Shown here: positions 20,497 to 30,719 of the stretch, piece by piece
Numbering within the stretch: the stretch's first letter is position 1
How the letters are laid out: each line of letters starts with the position of its first letter
Assembly: GCA_001936135.1 (NCBI GenBank)
Contig: CP012818.1
Coordinates: 558,001-622,000 of the forward strand
DNA length: 64,000 nucleotides
Direction of reading: 5' to 3'
From: Saccharomycopsis fibuligera x Saccharomycopsis cf. fibuligera
Taxonomy: Eukaryota > Ascomycota > Saccharomycetes > Ascoideales > Saccharomycopsidaceae
The notes under the pieces: generated by a model
The model's database searches: none
What the model saw: the letters and a program-made list of their open reading frames with translations, nothing else
Told to the model about the DNA's origin: nothing
Program-made: the position numbers and the translations under genes

Positions 20497-20894
20497 TGTC
20501 GGAGTATAGTGACTATATCTGCTACCCATACCTGAGGTTGTCCCCTCTGGATAGCACTGGTTAGACTAGTCTCTCCTCTAGTAGTGAAGGATAGCCACTT
20601 ACTGAGATACTAATATTTTTCTTTAGTAATGAAATTGGACTTATATTCCTTGCTTATTATAAACTATATCATTAAATAAAAACATTCTGTCTTTCAGACT
20701 ATATATAATAATTTCATTCCTCACCCATAATGCTCAGGTGATGAAAAATTTTCCATCACATCTTTGATGTTGTTCTCCTTAGCAACCATGCGTGCGCTCA
20801 AATGTTCTCGGCCGCAAAAGGCAGTTTATCAAAAAGGAGATTATACCAAATGGACGGTATGAAAGATGTTAATTGGTATAAATCCAACACGACA
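20497..20894 (+). mobile_element. Solo LTR fossil, family C, copy 2 (abuts copy 1)
   Basis: About 398 bp, beginning TGTCGGAGTATAGTG and ending AACACGACA, in the same orientation as copy 1 and directly adjoining it with no spacer (junction CCGACA|TGTCGG). It ends 79 bp upstream of tRNA-His. The TG...CA ends, AT-rich body and tRNA neighbourhood support an LTR origin. No gag or pol sequence lies between or beside the copies. Confidence 0.65.
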
Positions 20895-20973
20895 TACAAC
20901 AACAAAACAAGATTTTGCAGTATATGAGCATACAGACCGACAACAATATCTTGCCTAAAACTAAAACTCAGAC

Positions 20974-21045
20974 GCCGGCCTAGTATAGTGGTCAGTACGA
21001 GTCGTTGTGGCCGACTAGACCCAGGTTCGATTCCTGGGGCCGGCA
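20974..21045 (+). tRNA. tRNA-His(GUG)
   Basis: A 72-nt cloverleaf: acceptor GCCGGCC/GGCCGGC, D arm TAGTATAGTGGTCAGTAC, anticodon loop TTGTGGC (GUG), T arm CCAGGTTCGATTCCTGG and discriminator A. It is very close to S. cerevisiae tRNA-His. G-1 is added after transcription in this family. A T5 run follows within 10 nt as a Pol III terminator. There is no intron. Confidence 0.97.
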
Positions 21046-21131
21046 GTATTTTTGGTCTCTACTTTTGTAGAGTTGAAATTGAACTGTACTATTGGTACCA
21101 TTTTTTTATTTAAACCCGGTTGCCGTAAAAT

Positions 21132-21856
21132 TTAGGGAGCTCTTGGTACTACTTGTGAAATTTTTGAAAAGTTTAAATTGTATGATGAGAAATCTAGATG
21201 ATAAAAATATAGAAACAAAAAGTAATAATGATAAGCAGTAAATTTTCCATCGTTCACGCGTTCATTTCTTATAGTGATACCGTATATGGCACTCCAGTTA
21301 TTGTCATTGTTTTTGACAGCCTTAGTAATTGTTTCAACACTTGATTTTACACTTGTTGGATCGTAAATCCCCACTAAAAGCTTTTGGTTATTGTCTTTAT
21401 TCGACAATGCCACGTTAACCAAGCCACAGTCTATATCGTAAAGTCAACGCTGTAACTAGAAAGTGCTTTGATGGCTTGGGCTAATTTGTTGGACGACTTG
21501 CATTGACCATTGCTAGTATATTGAGAAAAGGCAATACCACTTCCTGAAAGGCTACTCAATCCACTATTACTTGAACCTGAGTTGCTACTGCTACTGCTAC
21601 TACATGAAGAAGAAGTTGTGGCACTGTTGGTGTCAACTACTTTGTTATTGACTTGAACTGCAGGTAAGACAGATGTATCTTGAGAAGTAGTTACCGCTTG
21701 TGCTGTAGTCTGAGTAGTAGTTGCAGAACCATCAGCATTCCCGTAGTTAATTGTACTCCAGTCTACACCATAGTTAATGGTGTTCCAATCAACAGGATTA
21801 GCTTTGCAAACAATATTGAGGAAAAAAGTGAAAGCGATAACGGATATGGAATGCAT
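21132..21856 (-). pseudogene. Broken GH17 cell-wall glucanase/transglycosylase of the Scw4/Scw10/Mp65 type
   Basis: The first frame (21431-21856) encodes a signal peptide (MHSISVIAFTFF...), a twice-repeated VDW-TINYG, a Ser/Thr-rich region and the start of a GH17 barrel (SGIAFSQYTSNGQCKSS). It stops at 21431. The barrel continues in another frame: LYDIDCGLVNVALSNKD, LLVGIYDPTSVKSSVETI, WSAIYGITIRNERVND. These match the family's LYGVDC...LGIYxxD and the NE acid/base motif (VSIGNELVNG). A one-base frameshift therefore lies near 21435. After GKFTA the sequence loses similarity, so roughly the last 40% of the barrel, including the nucleophile Glu, is missing. The truncated end faces tRNA-His and the LTR fossils. 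An assembly error could explain the frameshift but not the lost 3' part. Confidence 0.72.
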
Positions 21857-22623
21857 TATTCTTTGCTTTGATTTAGTTTTGCTATTTGTTCACTAGAGAA
21901 CGGTATGTTTTAAGAAAAAGGAGTTGTATATCATTAAACAATAATACAGAAACAAAGCCCAAAAAATAAACAATCGCAAAAAATAAACCTAGTGGGCTGT
22001 AGAATCATATTATAATAACCATTCTTGATGTTATTTACCAATAACGAATAGTGTGAATCTACCAAGGGTAACGTTCAGAACCGTCCTGCAGGCTCAAGCA
22101 TCGTGTGTCAAAGCTGTCACAGGATTTGTGATAAAGGAAAATTTTTGTCGCAGCACCACTTGATGATAACATTCTCAAGCTTAGCACCATTCCTCCATTA
22201 ACTTTACAACTTCTGCGAAAAAGAAACAAGTCTTTTACAAGGCAAGTTTGAAGCGCTCAAGGTCCATTTATTTTTCTGGTTAAAGAATCATTTGGGTTTT
22301 GAGGGCATGCCTTTTAGATCTTTAATTTTTAAGGATACATAAAAACTACTCAGGAAAATTGAAGTTACTACTACCCAAATTGCTTTTCGACTGCAGTGGT
22401 TAGAAACACACCGGAGGATGAAAGCCTTGGATGTTTACAAAATCTAGAGGTGAACAACTTGTCAAACGAGTAAATATTATACTGACTATTGGAGAACACA
22501 AATCTTCTCAATACGTCTCATAATTTTACTCTCTTAGGTTATTTGATCAATGCATTGTAATTAGACCTAAAGGCGCTCTAAGTTATAAAGTCAAATTACA
22601 ACTTCCCAGAAGGGAAAAAAAAT
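21857..22623. other. Intergenic region upstream of the GH17 pseudogene
   Basis: About 770 bp with no supported gene or RNA. Confidence 0.4.
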
Positions 22624-22696
22624 TGGACGAGTTGGGAATCGAACCCAAGACCTCTCCCATGCTAAGGGAGCGCGCTACCAACTACGCCACACGCCC
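22624..22696 (-). tRNA. tRNA-Ala(AGC), copy 1
   Basis: The reverse strand gives a 73-nt cloverleaf with acceptor GGGCGTG, D arm GCGTAGTTGGTAGCGC, anticodon arm CTCCCTTAGCATGGGAG (AGC), T arm TTGGGTTCGATTCCCAA and discriminator A. It is nearly the same as S. cerevisiae tRNA-Ala and identical to copy 2 at 62158-62230. A T-rich Pol III terminator follows the 3' end (complement of the A run at 22618-22622). Confidence 0.97.
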
Positions 22697-22707
22697 TGTT
22701 ACTTTTC

Positions 22708-22950
22708 TGTTGCGAACATTTTCCTATATTGTGTTCACATTCCTGATAAGTCTGTGTTCACAAACGTCAGAAGGATCCTTCAAGTTGTCGAAAATCTTGT
22801 ATAAAGGTCGGTGAAATGTTCCTTTGAACTTGTGTATATAGCGATGGGCGGAATAAACGACAAGCCGACATACCCATCGATAACGATAATAACCATAACA
22901 AATGTGTTTAAAATACTTAGTAGAGAACTAACCCTCTTTTAAACACAACA
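22708..22950. mobile_element. Solo LTR fossil, family A, copy 1
   Basis: 243 bp with ends TGTTG...CAACA, flanked on both sides by TTTTC (22703-22707 and 22951-22955), a 5-bp target-site duplication. It starts 11 bp upstream of base 1 of tRNA-Ala. The reverse complement of the whole element recurs at 62242-62484 beside the other tRNA-Ala. It is a solo LTR with no internal region. Preserved ends, visible duplication and close similarity between the copies suggest a fairly young insertion. The placement recalls Ty3-type targeting of Pol III start sites. Confidence 0.85.
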
Positions 22951-23029
22951 TTTTCCGTCTTTTCTTATGCTACTATATGACATTGATATGTTATAGGGGA
23001 TTTCTGTCGCTTCATCCTTTTTTATTATC

Positions 23030-23300
23030 TAGTTCAAAACTTACGGAATACTGATATCTCAGGGTTGCATGTTTTTTAGATGTAAAAGCCTTGCATTCCT
23101 AAACTAACTAATAATAAATATATAAAAATATTGGGTTGGACCATGTATAAATACTGATCAGACTGAATAATATTTATTGTTGTTGATTTATAAATAATAG
23201 CAGATGAAATTCTATAATTAATTATAAAATATGTTCATTACTTCATATTATCTTCAGGGTATCCACTGATGGTTATATTTTTAGAACTCAATGTTCCTCA
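23030..23300 (+). mobile_element. Solo LTR fossil, family B, copy 1
   Basis: About 271 bp sharing with the other family B copies TTACGGAATACTGATATCTC, TAAAAGCCTT, the ATTGGGTTGGACC block, a TATAAATACTGATCAGACTG promoter-like block, and the terminal AGAACTCAATGTT. A further family B end fragment lies at about 23330-23375. Degraded, with no coding region. Confidence 0.75.
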
Positions 23301-23399
23301 ATATATTATGGAATAAATATTGTTTAACTGTATTCAGGTTTTTTGGTTTAGAACTCGATGTTGATCAAAAACACAAACTTCATGCTGATTTTGTGTGTT

Positions 23400-23681
23400 A
23401 GAAAAAAAAATTAAGGAATGCTGATATCTTAGGGTTCATGTATATTGGATATAAAAGCCTTCTATTTTTAATATAACTAAATAATAATAAATATATAACA
23501 ACGTTGGGTTGAACCGTATATAAATAATAATCAGACTGAATAAAACACATATCAGCGTTGACCGATAAATGGTAGTAAATACTCGTATTGTGAAACTAGA
23601 TAAAAGATCCACTGAAATATTAGGTAAGGAATAATTTTTATCTACATTCAGATTTGTTGGTCTAGAACTCAATGTTCGTCA
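23400..23681 (+). mobile_element. Solo LTR fossil, family B, copy 2
   Basis: About 282 bp with the same block order as copy 1, ending TAGAACTCAATGTTCGTCA. It is in the same orientation and about 100 bp downstream of copy 1. An old solo LTR. Confidence 0.75.
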
Positions 23682-24289
23682 AAAATGAGTTGGGACAGCC
23701 GTATCATTCCATCTAGACATACCAGAGAATTAATCTGAATTAACAGCTACCTAATATTCCAAAAGAAATACTCTCGCCTACGACATAACAAGGCCTCCAA
23801 ATGGAAAACAGTTCCTATTACTAGACTTATTTACTACATCACCACACTAATGAATTAGATAAAACTGTTATCTTAGTAGTAGTGAGTGGAAGATTGCATT
23901 GAAGTATGACCTTTTCTTTTTATCTGTCGACATCAACAACACGACATTTAAAAACAGCAGAGATTAGCAATAAAACCATAATTCCCTCTATATCTATCTC
24001 AACTCCGAAAATTCACAATACTGACGGAGTTTTTAATCATATAAGTTTCTTTTATATGATAACAATTGAACTATATTGTATATTCTATATAGAAAAGCTT
24101 TTAAGGCTCTACTTTCTATCATTTATATACAGCTAATATTTCGATTTTGTGTATAAAAAAAATACAACTTTGTATTATTTGGTTTAGTTTAAAATTGAAT
24201 AAACAGAAAAATATGCTAAAACAAGAACAGAGTCTGGAAGTAATTGAATTTAAATAAATTAGGATTTATGGCAATTAGCAGAAAGTGCT

Positions 24290-24440
24290 TGTAGCTCTAA
24301 CATAACAAAGTAGTAAAAAATGTACCACAATATTGAGCTGAACTGTAAATAAATAACAAACAAACTAAAGAAGTTAAATATTGTAAAGAAGGTTGAACAT
24401 CCAGACCCCATTCCGTAGTTATAGAACTCAATGTTCGTCA
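24290..24440 (+). mobile_element. Degraded family B LTR fragment
   Basis: This stretch keeps a weak ATATTGAGCTGAACTGTAAA block (family B ATTGGGTTGGACCATGTATA) and ends with the family B terminus AGAACTCAATGTTCGTCA at about 24420-24440. Very old and partial. Confidence 0.45.
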
Positions 24441-25461
24441 GATATATTGATCTAAAAAGAAATTGGGGTTTGTAGATTAGTCTGACACAATGATATCTCA
24501 GCTAATAAACTAAAGTCGCCATGCCATCATACTGTGCATTTTTATTTAAGTGAAATAAATCTATCACAAGCACATGCATGTCCCTATGACGCTACATAGT
24601 AGCAATTGGTTCCGTTAATATTTGTTATTAGGAGGCTAAATAGTTAAACTTATATAACAGCATCTGTCTTTTGAAAAAAATCGCGGCCCTTTTGGTTATT
24701 TTTTATTTTTATTCTTAGTAATATTTTTTTTTGATTTTGTCTTTGTTTTTTATTTTTTGTGTTTTAGAAACATAGAAAAGAAGCTGCTGTGCAGGATTTA
24801 TTAAAGATAACACTTGACAAGTAACGCTTGATGATTAACTGCAAAACGAAAGTTTTCGATCAGTTACTTCTACCTAAAAATTAACAGCTTTCCTGCTTAG
24901 TTATCGTCATCTAGGCATCAAATGTTTATGTCATAGTGGGTGGTCCTTACCAAAAATTATCGGATTACAAAAAGCATGTGTCTCTCCTAAAAAACGGTTC
25001 ATCGCATATACTTTTATGATTTCTGCGCTGGAGCACATAATGATACGACATTTCGAAATATATTTAATACCAACTAAGCGGAGTATACTTCTCTATATGC
25101 ATATTAGTATACATATAATAACATATATATACATTACTTTGCATAAAGTATAGTATAGTTGCATTATTATGCTGAGAAATCACGGCAGTGGCTGGTAAAT
25201 TGCCGAAAGCTGACCGCCCCTCTGTGGCTAGTGGGGTCCTGTTGCAGCAGGAAAATCGCTTCTTTCGGGGCACAAGAGGGAGAAAAACTAAGAGAAATAG
25301 CCATTCCACATCACTTCTTCTGAAGTACGCCTTTTTGCTATAGCAGTTTGTTTTATGGAATATACTATAAAATAACCAACAGTGTTGCTTTGTATGGAAG
25401 GCCTCTTAGATGCTAACGACACCCTCGCTTTTTCTGCTCTGATTTTTATCTCTTTTATCCA
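24441..25461. other. Upstream region of the WDR48-like gene, with a GC-richer structured patch
   Basis: Mostly AT-rich. The patch 25183-25268 is noticeably richer in GC and full of short inverted repeats (listed separately). A segment at 24441-24540 has a weakly similar relative at 63365-63445, probably more element debris. Confidence 0.4.
25183..25268. ncRNA. Candidate structured RNA element (unassigned)
   Basis: Stems that can be drawn are CGGCA 25183-25187 with TGCCG 25201-25205; CCCC 25217-25220 with GGGG 25233-25236; CCTG 25238-25241 with CAGG 25248-25251; and a long-range CCGAAAG 25203-25209 with CTTTCGG 25262-25268 enclosing the two inner hairpins. The first and last stems compete for 25203-25205. 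No known RNA family was recognised. It may be a leader element of the gene starting at 25462, or chance. Confidence 0.25.
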
Positions 25462-28400
25462 ATGACCAGAGTATCAAAGAACATCTCTTACGTGCTTCAC
25501 ACTCCAGAAAATGACAATAATGGACATTTGGGTGGCATCAACTCACTAAAGTACAACAATTGTACCGCAACCCTATTTTCTGCTGGCAGAGATGGAACGG
25601 TGAAGCTTTGGAAAAATAAGGATCAGATACTGACTTCTGTTGTTAATTCCGAGCCTGATTTTTCCAGTATCAACAACACTAATAGTATCGACGCTAATAA
25701 TCAGCTACTAGCAAGCGAACATGCAAAAATCAATAAGACCGGCATCGACTTATTCTCATCTAAAGCGCAATCTGAAAAGCCATACAGCTTGATCAATTCT
25801 CAACAGCTACATACAGACTGGATTAATGATATTGAGCTTATAGATAATAACTCGTTAGTTTCCTGTTCTTCAGACTTGCTAGTCAAGTACTGGAACTTCA
25901 ACGACGGCACCCAGTCAACTTTTGGCTATCATACGGATTATGCGCAATGCCTAGCAAGCCCCAATTCTTCTTTTAGAGATTTCAAAAGCGCTGGTGGTGT
26001 TCCAGCATGGTTCGCTTCTGGTGGGTTGGACAAGAAAATTAACACATGGGACTTGAATAAATGCACAAATATAAGTACATATTTCCCCGTCGAGGAAACT
26101 TCCGGCTCTTCAAACTTAAACTTCTATAATTATCAAGATAAAGGTTCGATATACTCATTGTCTGCAACAGAGAACTTAATTGCTGGTGGTGGTACTGAAA
26201 ATAGCATTAGCTTAATAGATAGAAGAACCCCAGCTAGAAACATATTGAAGCTAGTGGGACACACAGATACTGTCAGAGCATTATCGATTTCCAATGAGTG
26301 GCTACTCTCTGGATCGGCGGATTCTACTATTAAACTTTGGTCTTTGAAAAATAATCGAGTATTCAGAACATTTGACATGCATAACAGTTCTATATGGTCT
26401 CTTTATTCAAACTACGAAGATTACAGAATTTTTTACTCGGGAGACAAAAATGGGTTTATTTATAAAACTGACCTTCGAGGCTGTCATATGTCTCCTTTAA
26501 ACGAAGACCTCAATGATGTTGACGATTCGGATAATGAAATCATGGGAGCAAAACTCAATGAAAATCTTGGAATTATCACTTTGTTGGCCAAAGAGTTGTA
26601 CGGTGTCAATTCTCTTGTCGTTGAAGAAAGAAAGTTCAGAGCAAACGATTTGGACGATGATGGAGGATCTGTATGGAGTGCAACAAAAAACAATACCCTC
26701 AATAATTTTTTAAACCCGAATTTGAAAAGCATTGTGTTGCACCAATTTTTAAATATAAAAAACAATTTATTAAGTGTCATTAAAAACAGAAAATTTGAAA
26801 ATGATACTCCTACTGCAGAGGATTCAGAAAGTACTTCTGGTCGCAACTCATTTGTTAGGGTATCTCAAAACAATGAAGAGCTATATGACTTAGTATCACA
26901 GCTATCAATTGATAATCCACGAAAATCTATAGACAACATGCATAGGACCACATCTATTGCCAGTTTGTCAATGCTTGATAACCTAGATAACCTAAGTGAT
27001 ACAATGAGTTTCGATGATGGTGGCCTCAGCAGTGCTGACGAAGAACAAACACAGCTATCTAATATGGGATTAAGTTTTGAGACAAGCTTCACTAAATTTA
27101 ACGGAACTCCTAGCACTCAGTACATTAATGCTAATACTTCAAAAGAGTTTGAAGCACATGCTGAGTGTAGAGAAACTTTTGAAGTAGAAATCTTACCTGA
27201 TCCTGCTCCTGAAAGTTTAATAACCGTGGTACCAGTAAACGAAATAAGCAATTATTCCATTGAAGGTAACCCAAGCATAACCAAGGTGAGGATATTGAAT
27301 GATCGGAGAACAGTTGTAACTTTAAATGATAAAGGTACGGTTCACATCTGGAATATAGCCACTGGCAAAATCAAGGGTACATTTGTTAACAGTGAGTCAA
27401 GTAGTGATCTACAGGAGGACATGGATGAAGAAGAATACGAAAGACACTTGAATGACAAAAACGAGCACTTGTTTGAATCAGTGATTGAAAACGTTCAAAC
27501 TAGAGAGACATTACCTAACTGGTGTCATGTTTCGGTTAAGACAGGAAAAGTTTTCATAACCATTAGCGAGAATACATTTACTAATTGTGAAATTTACGTC
27601 GACGAGCTAAAAGATATCATTGATTCTGAGTTGATTGAAAAGATTAAAAGTGAAAATTCCAATCCAATGGATGAGGTCAGAATTAATTTGGGCAAAATGG
27701 TCCTTAAATCATTGTTGTATAATTTCCTTCAAGAGGTAATAATCCAAGATCAAATTTTTAGACAACATATTTTGGATGAAGATATTGATTTCAAGAAACT
27801 CGTTGCAAGAGAGAAATATGCTAGGTTTCATGATGATATCAGCTCCAATGGCGCTAAACTTAGCAACAAAGACAATGATAAGCAGCAAAAAAGCTCTGAT
27901 AGTTCAGTAGCCAGTGGAGATAATAAGGATAATGCTTTCAAAAAATTTGCCAGATTCGGCAGAAAAAGTAAGCAAGAAAAAGAAAAAGAAAAAGAAAAAG
28001 AAAAAGAAAGAGAAAGAGAAAAGGAACAGGCTTCCACTTCAACTGCATCTGTTGGCTCAAGCAAAAAACGAGAGGATAGTTTGCTCAAGGATAAAGTAAT
28101 TTATGACGATTTGAACAGTACGGCTTCATGTAGTACCGATAAAATTTCACGTTCGAGCTACGAAGAAACAACACTTTCTCTTTTGGATCGTATAGAATTT
28201 GGGTATCTAAAAGTTGATGATCGCAAGGAAGTTACAGAGTCTGATTTGAAGTTGTCTAGCGAGAAAGAAATACCAGTAATTACTCTGTTAGTGGAAAGCC
28301 CAATAATCGTATTAATTAACGAGTCTTCATCACATTTGAAAGGCAACTCTTTGAATCTCTACAAATTTTACACGAATGATGCAGGTTTTACTGCTGCAGG

Positions 28401-28956
28401 CTCAAACAAAGAAACTTACCATAAACTCAAAAGGTATTTACCGCTATGGGTTGGAAATGCGTTACTCAAAAATCAGTACACTGAAAAGCTGGTCAACAAA
28501 ATCAACTTTATCATTGAAGAATGGAAGCCAGACTCAACATCATCAAGCATATCAGAGGAAAACGCAACTAATCTTGATGATAGAAACGCAGGCAAAAAGA
28601 AAATGTTATCCATTATGGGGCCTAACATTGACTCTACAAATGGGTTTAGCGCGGACAAACTCAAGCTTCCCCCTTTGGTGGGTTCCAATTACAGACTCAG
28701 TGCATATCAAATGATCAGAGTGAAGAAGATCATGTTTTACATTTTAGAAAAATTTCAATATCGAACCCCTGAAATGAAGAAGATGTATCCATATGCTAAC
28801 ATCAAGTTTGAAAATTCCATAAAAGTTGAACAATGGTTGGAAATTTTGTGCAATAATGAAGTTTTGCCTAGCAATATGACATTACTTACTGTCAAAACCA
28901 AAATTTGGAAAAGTAGCGGTGATATAGTTTTGAAATATAGACGCAAGGTAATGTGA
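25462..28956 (+). CDS. DUF1: WD40 protein of the Duf1/Bun107/WDR48 (UAF1) family, deubiquitinase cofactor
   Basis: The product is 1164 residues. The N-terminal 360 residues form a seven- to eight-bladed WD40 propeller, with clear repeats such as SAGRDGTVKLW, SCSSDLLVKYW, LVGHTDTVRALS and LSGSADSTIKLW. A low-complexity linker follows (about 440-560). A further WD-like blade (TKVRILNDRRTVVTLNDKGTVHIW) and the family-specific C-terminal DUF3337 region come next, ending WKSSGDIVLKYRRK. A charged KEKEKE tract lies at about residues 835-857. Relatives bind and activate Ubp/USP deubiquitinases: S. pombe Bun107 with Ubp9, human UAF1 with USP1/12/46. The start gives the family-like MTRVSKNISYVLH. The layout is complete for the family. 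Confidence 0.88.
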   Translation: MTRVSKNISYVLHTPENDNNGHLGGINSLKYNNCTATLFSAGRDGTVKLWKNKDQILTSVVNSEPDFSSINNTNSIDANNQLLASEHAKINKTGIDLFSSKAQSEKPYSLINSQQLHTDWINDIELIDNNSLVSCSSDLLVKYWNFNDGTQSTFGYHTDYAQCLASPNSSFRDFKSAGGVPAWFASGGLDKKINTWDLNKCTNISTYFPVEETSGSSNLNFYNYQDKGSIYSLSATENLIAGGGTENSISLIDRRTPARNILKLVGHTDTVRALSISNEWLLSGSADSTIKLWSLKNNRVFRTFDMHNSSIWSLYSNYEDYRIFYSGDKNGFIYKTDLRGCHMSPLNEDLNDVDDSDNEIMGAKLNENLGIITLLAKELYGVNSLVVEERKFRANDLDDDGGSVWSATKNNTLNNFLNPNLKSIVLHQFLNIKNNLLSVIKNRKFENDTPTAEDSESTSGRNSFVRVSQNNEELYDLVSQLSIDNPRKSIDNMHRTTSIASLSMLDNLDNLSDTMSFDDGGLSSADEEQTQLSNMGLSFETSFTKFNGTPSTQYINANTSKEFEAHAECRETFEVEILPDPAPESLITVVPVNEISNYSIEGNPSITKVRILNDRRTVVTLNDKGTVHIWNIATGKIKGTFVNSESSSDLQEDMDEEEYERHLNDKNEHLFESVIENVQTRETLPNWCHVSVKTGKVFITISENTFTNCEIYVDELKDIIDSELIEKIKSENSNPMDEVRINLGKMVLKSLLYNFLQEVIIQDQIFRQHILDEDIDFKKLVAREKYARFHDDISSNGAKLSNKDNDKQQKSSDSSVASGDNKDNAFKKFARFGRKSKQEKEKEKEKEKEREREKEQASTSTASVGSSKKREDSLLKDKVIYDDLNSTASCSTDKISRSSYEETTLSLLDRIEFGYLKVDDRKEVTESDLKLSSEKEIPVITLLVESPIIVLINESSSHLKGNSLNLYKFYTNDAGFTAAGSNKETYHKLKRYLPLWVGNALLKNQYTEKLVNKINFIIEEWKPDSTSSSISEENATNLDDRNAGKKKMLSIMGPNIDSTNGFSADKLKLPPLVGSNYRLSAYQMIRVKKIMFYILEKFQYRTPEMKKMYPYANIKFENSIKVEQWLEILCNNEVLPSNMTLLTVKTKIWKSSGDIVLKYRRKVM

Positions 28957-29219
28957 TGGTGAAGCTATACTTACAGTGAATTGAATTGGACATATATTTA
29001 TAGTTTATGATATCATTAATAGAGGTTTGCCTCTGCACTTTTTTTTTGCTACTATGTCCTTCTGTTGGCATCGTTGTGTTGTATGCTTCATCAGTTTTTG
29101 TGTGCACATTAAAGTATAATATTGCAGTAATAGCTCATAAATTCATAAACATTAAAAGGATATACAAAGACTAATAGAAATGAAACGAAGCTTATACTTC
29201 TTCGCCTGCAAGAATTAAC

Positions 29220-30719
29220 TCAAATTGGCACGCCGAAAGGAGTAGGTTCGTAATACTCCGCTAGCTCCCAAAATAAATAACTTTGCTTTGCTCTCCGTTG
29301 TTCTGTGTTTTTATTATCTTTAAGGTTACTTAATTTTGAATGAGAGAGCTTTAGTCTTTTCTTCAAACTTTCCAAGTCTGCAGTTATATCACCATCATCG
29401 AGCTGTTTTTCGTTTGTACTATCGTCATTATGTTCTCGCTTTCGCACTGTGGACCCTGCGTCTTTATTGGCTGGTTCATTGAGCGTGAATGAGCTGGATG
29501 GACCAACGCCAATATCAGACTCCAAGGAGGAGGGTTTCAATGACATAAGATGAATCAATGTGTCTAATTTCTTATTATTTGTTAACGTTATGGATGGGAT
29601 TTTTGCCTTGGCGGTTTTTAATAAACGCAAATTTTGAGAATTGTCTGGATGTGTCTCGATTAGCTCAAGGGCATCAGCTATTGGGACAAGCAGTTTCTGT
29701 GATTTATCAACAAGCAAAAACTCGAGCCATTTAGTGGAAATTTTAATTTCTGTTTCAGAGGCAAAATTAAGTTGTGTGACACTATGGCTATCTGGAATTT
29801 TGTTAGCTGTATAATAATTTTCCTGTTTACTTACCAAGTATTTAAAAAGTGTGTAGTAAAAGCTCTTTCCATTAGAAACCAGTAAAGTCTTTTTCTTTTC
29901 AGCGGTATTCAAATATTCAAGCAACGGTGTATACAATACCCGCAACTGAGAAAATTTGATATCTTTTTTCTTTGTTATGAGGACATTTTTGAAGCAAAGC
30001 ACATCAAGTAGTATCATATATAGTTGTTGGATATTGTAATCTGGCCTGTTCAAAAATTGGACTATTGCATTCAAGTTATCCCAATACATTTTAACTTCAG
30101 GATCATTGGTTGCATCATTTTGATTCACTACCCGTATTCCGTTTCTGTGGAAACGTCTATAAACTCTCAAGTGCTCTTTAATTTCGTCCATATATTTTAT
30201 ATAATCTTCTGATGATATCTTGGCTGCGTTACTCTTAATCTTAAACTCCTTGCGACGATTTTCGAGATTATTCTCGCTCCAAAAGTTCTCTTTAAGCCAT
30301 ATTAAAGCACTTTGCGCTAAGTTTCTTAATATGCTCAAATTTGGTAGGTTTTCGTGAGTGGCAATGTGCCTAATCTCCACAAACGATGAAGGTAGATTGA
30401 GTTTTTTTGCGAGACCATGCAATGGAATAGCGTGAACTGCTTTCTGGTATGGATCCAAAAGCCCATTCACAAACCTTATCAAAGCCATGGAGTAAGAAGT
30501 TCTTAGAAACAAAGCGTCTACACCAGGCTTGTCATTAAGCTGAATAGATGTTAGCACGCATGTTGATTCTATTGAGTGTAATAGTTTGCCTCGAGTAAGA
30601 TATGCTTTGACTTTTCTCACTGCTTTGGCCTTATCGTCGTCATTGGAGCTGAAAAAAAGATTCATTAACGTGCTAAGTTCCTCATTGCTCTTCCAGGGCA
30701 CCACCTGCGGATGACTCAT
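29220..30719 (-). CDS. LAS1: Pre-rRNA ITS2 endoribonuclease subunit Las1
   Basis: The product is 499 residues. The N-terminal HEPN nuclease domain (about 5-170) has the Las1 opening VVPWKSNEEL and the catalytic signature VEIRHIATHENLP with Arg117, His118 and His122 (Rx4H). The central region is helical and variable; the C-terminal part, up to the ending YYEPTPFGVPI, contains a charged segment and the short Las1 tail that contacts Grc3. Las1 with the polynucleotide kinase Grc3 cuts ITS2 in pre-60S particles in the nucleolus. The gene diverges from ATP19 across 356 bp and converges on the WDR48-like gene. A short upstream frame overlaps its start codon (see findings). Confidence 0.92.
   Translation of the reverse strand: MSHPQVVPWKSNEELSTLMNLFFSSNDDDKAKAVRKVKAYLTRGKLLHSIESTCVLTSIQLNDKPGVDALFLRTSYSMALIRFVNGLLDPYQKAVHAIPLHGLAKKLNLPSSFVEIRHIATHENLPNLSILRNLAQSALIWLKENFWSENNLENRRKEFKIKSNAAKISSEDYIKYMDEIKEHLRVYRRFHRNGIRVVNQNDATNDPEVKMYWDNLNAIVQFLNRPDYNIQQLYMILLDVLCFKNVLITKKKDIKFSQLRVLYTPLLEYLNTAEKKKTLLVSNGKSFYYTLFKYLVSKQENYYTANKIPDSHSVTQLNFASETEIKISTKWLEFLLVDKSQKLLVPIADALELIETHPDNSQNLRLLKTAKAKIPSITLTNNKKLDTLIHLMSLKPSSLESDIGVGPSSSFTLNEPANKDAGSTVRKREHNDDSTNEKQLDDGDITADLESLKKRLKLSHSKLSNLKDNKNTEQRRAKQSYLFWELAEYYEPTPFGVPI

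Noticed and set aside
23030-24440. Intact LTR retrotransposon between family B copies
   Set aside because: The LTRs are only about 100 bp apart or flank non-coding DNA. No gag, protease, integrase or reverse transcriptase sequence is visible.
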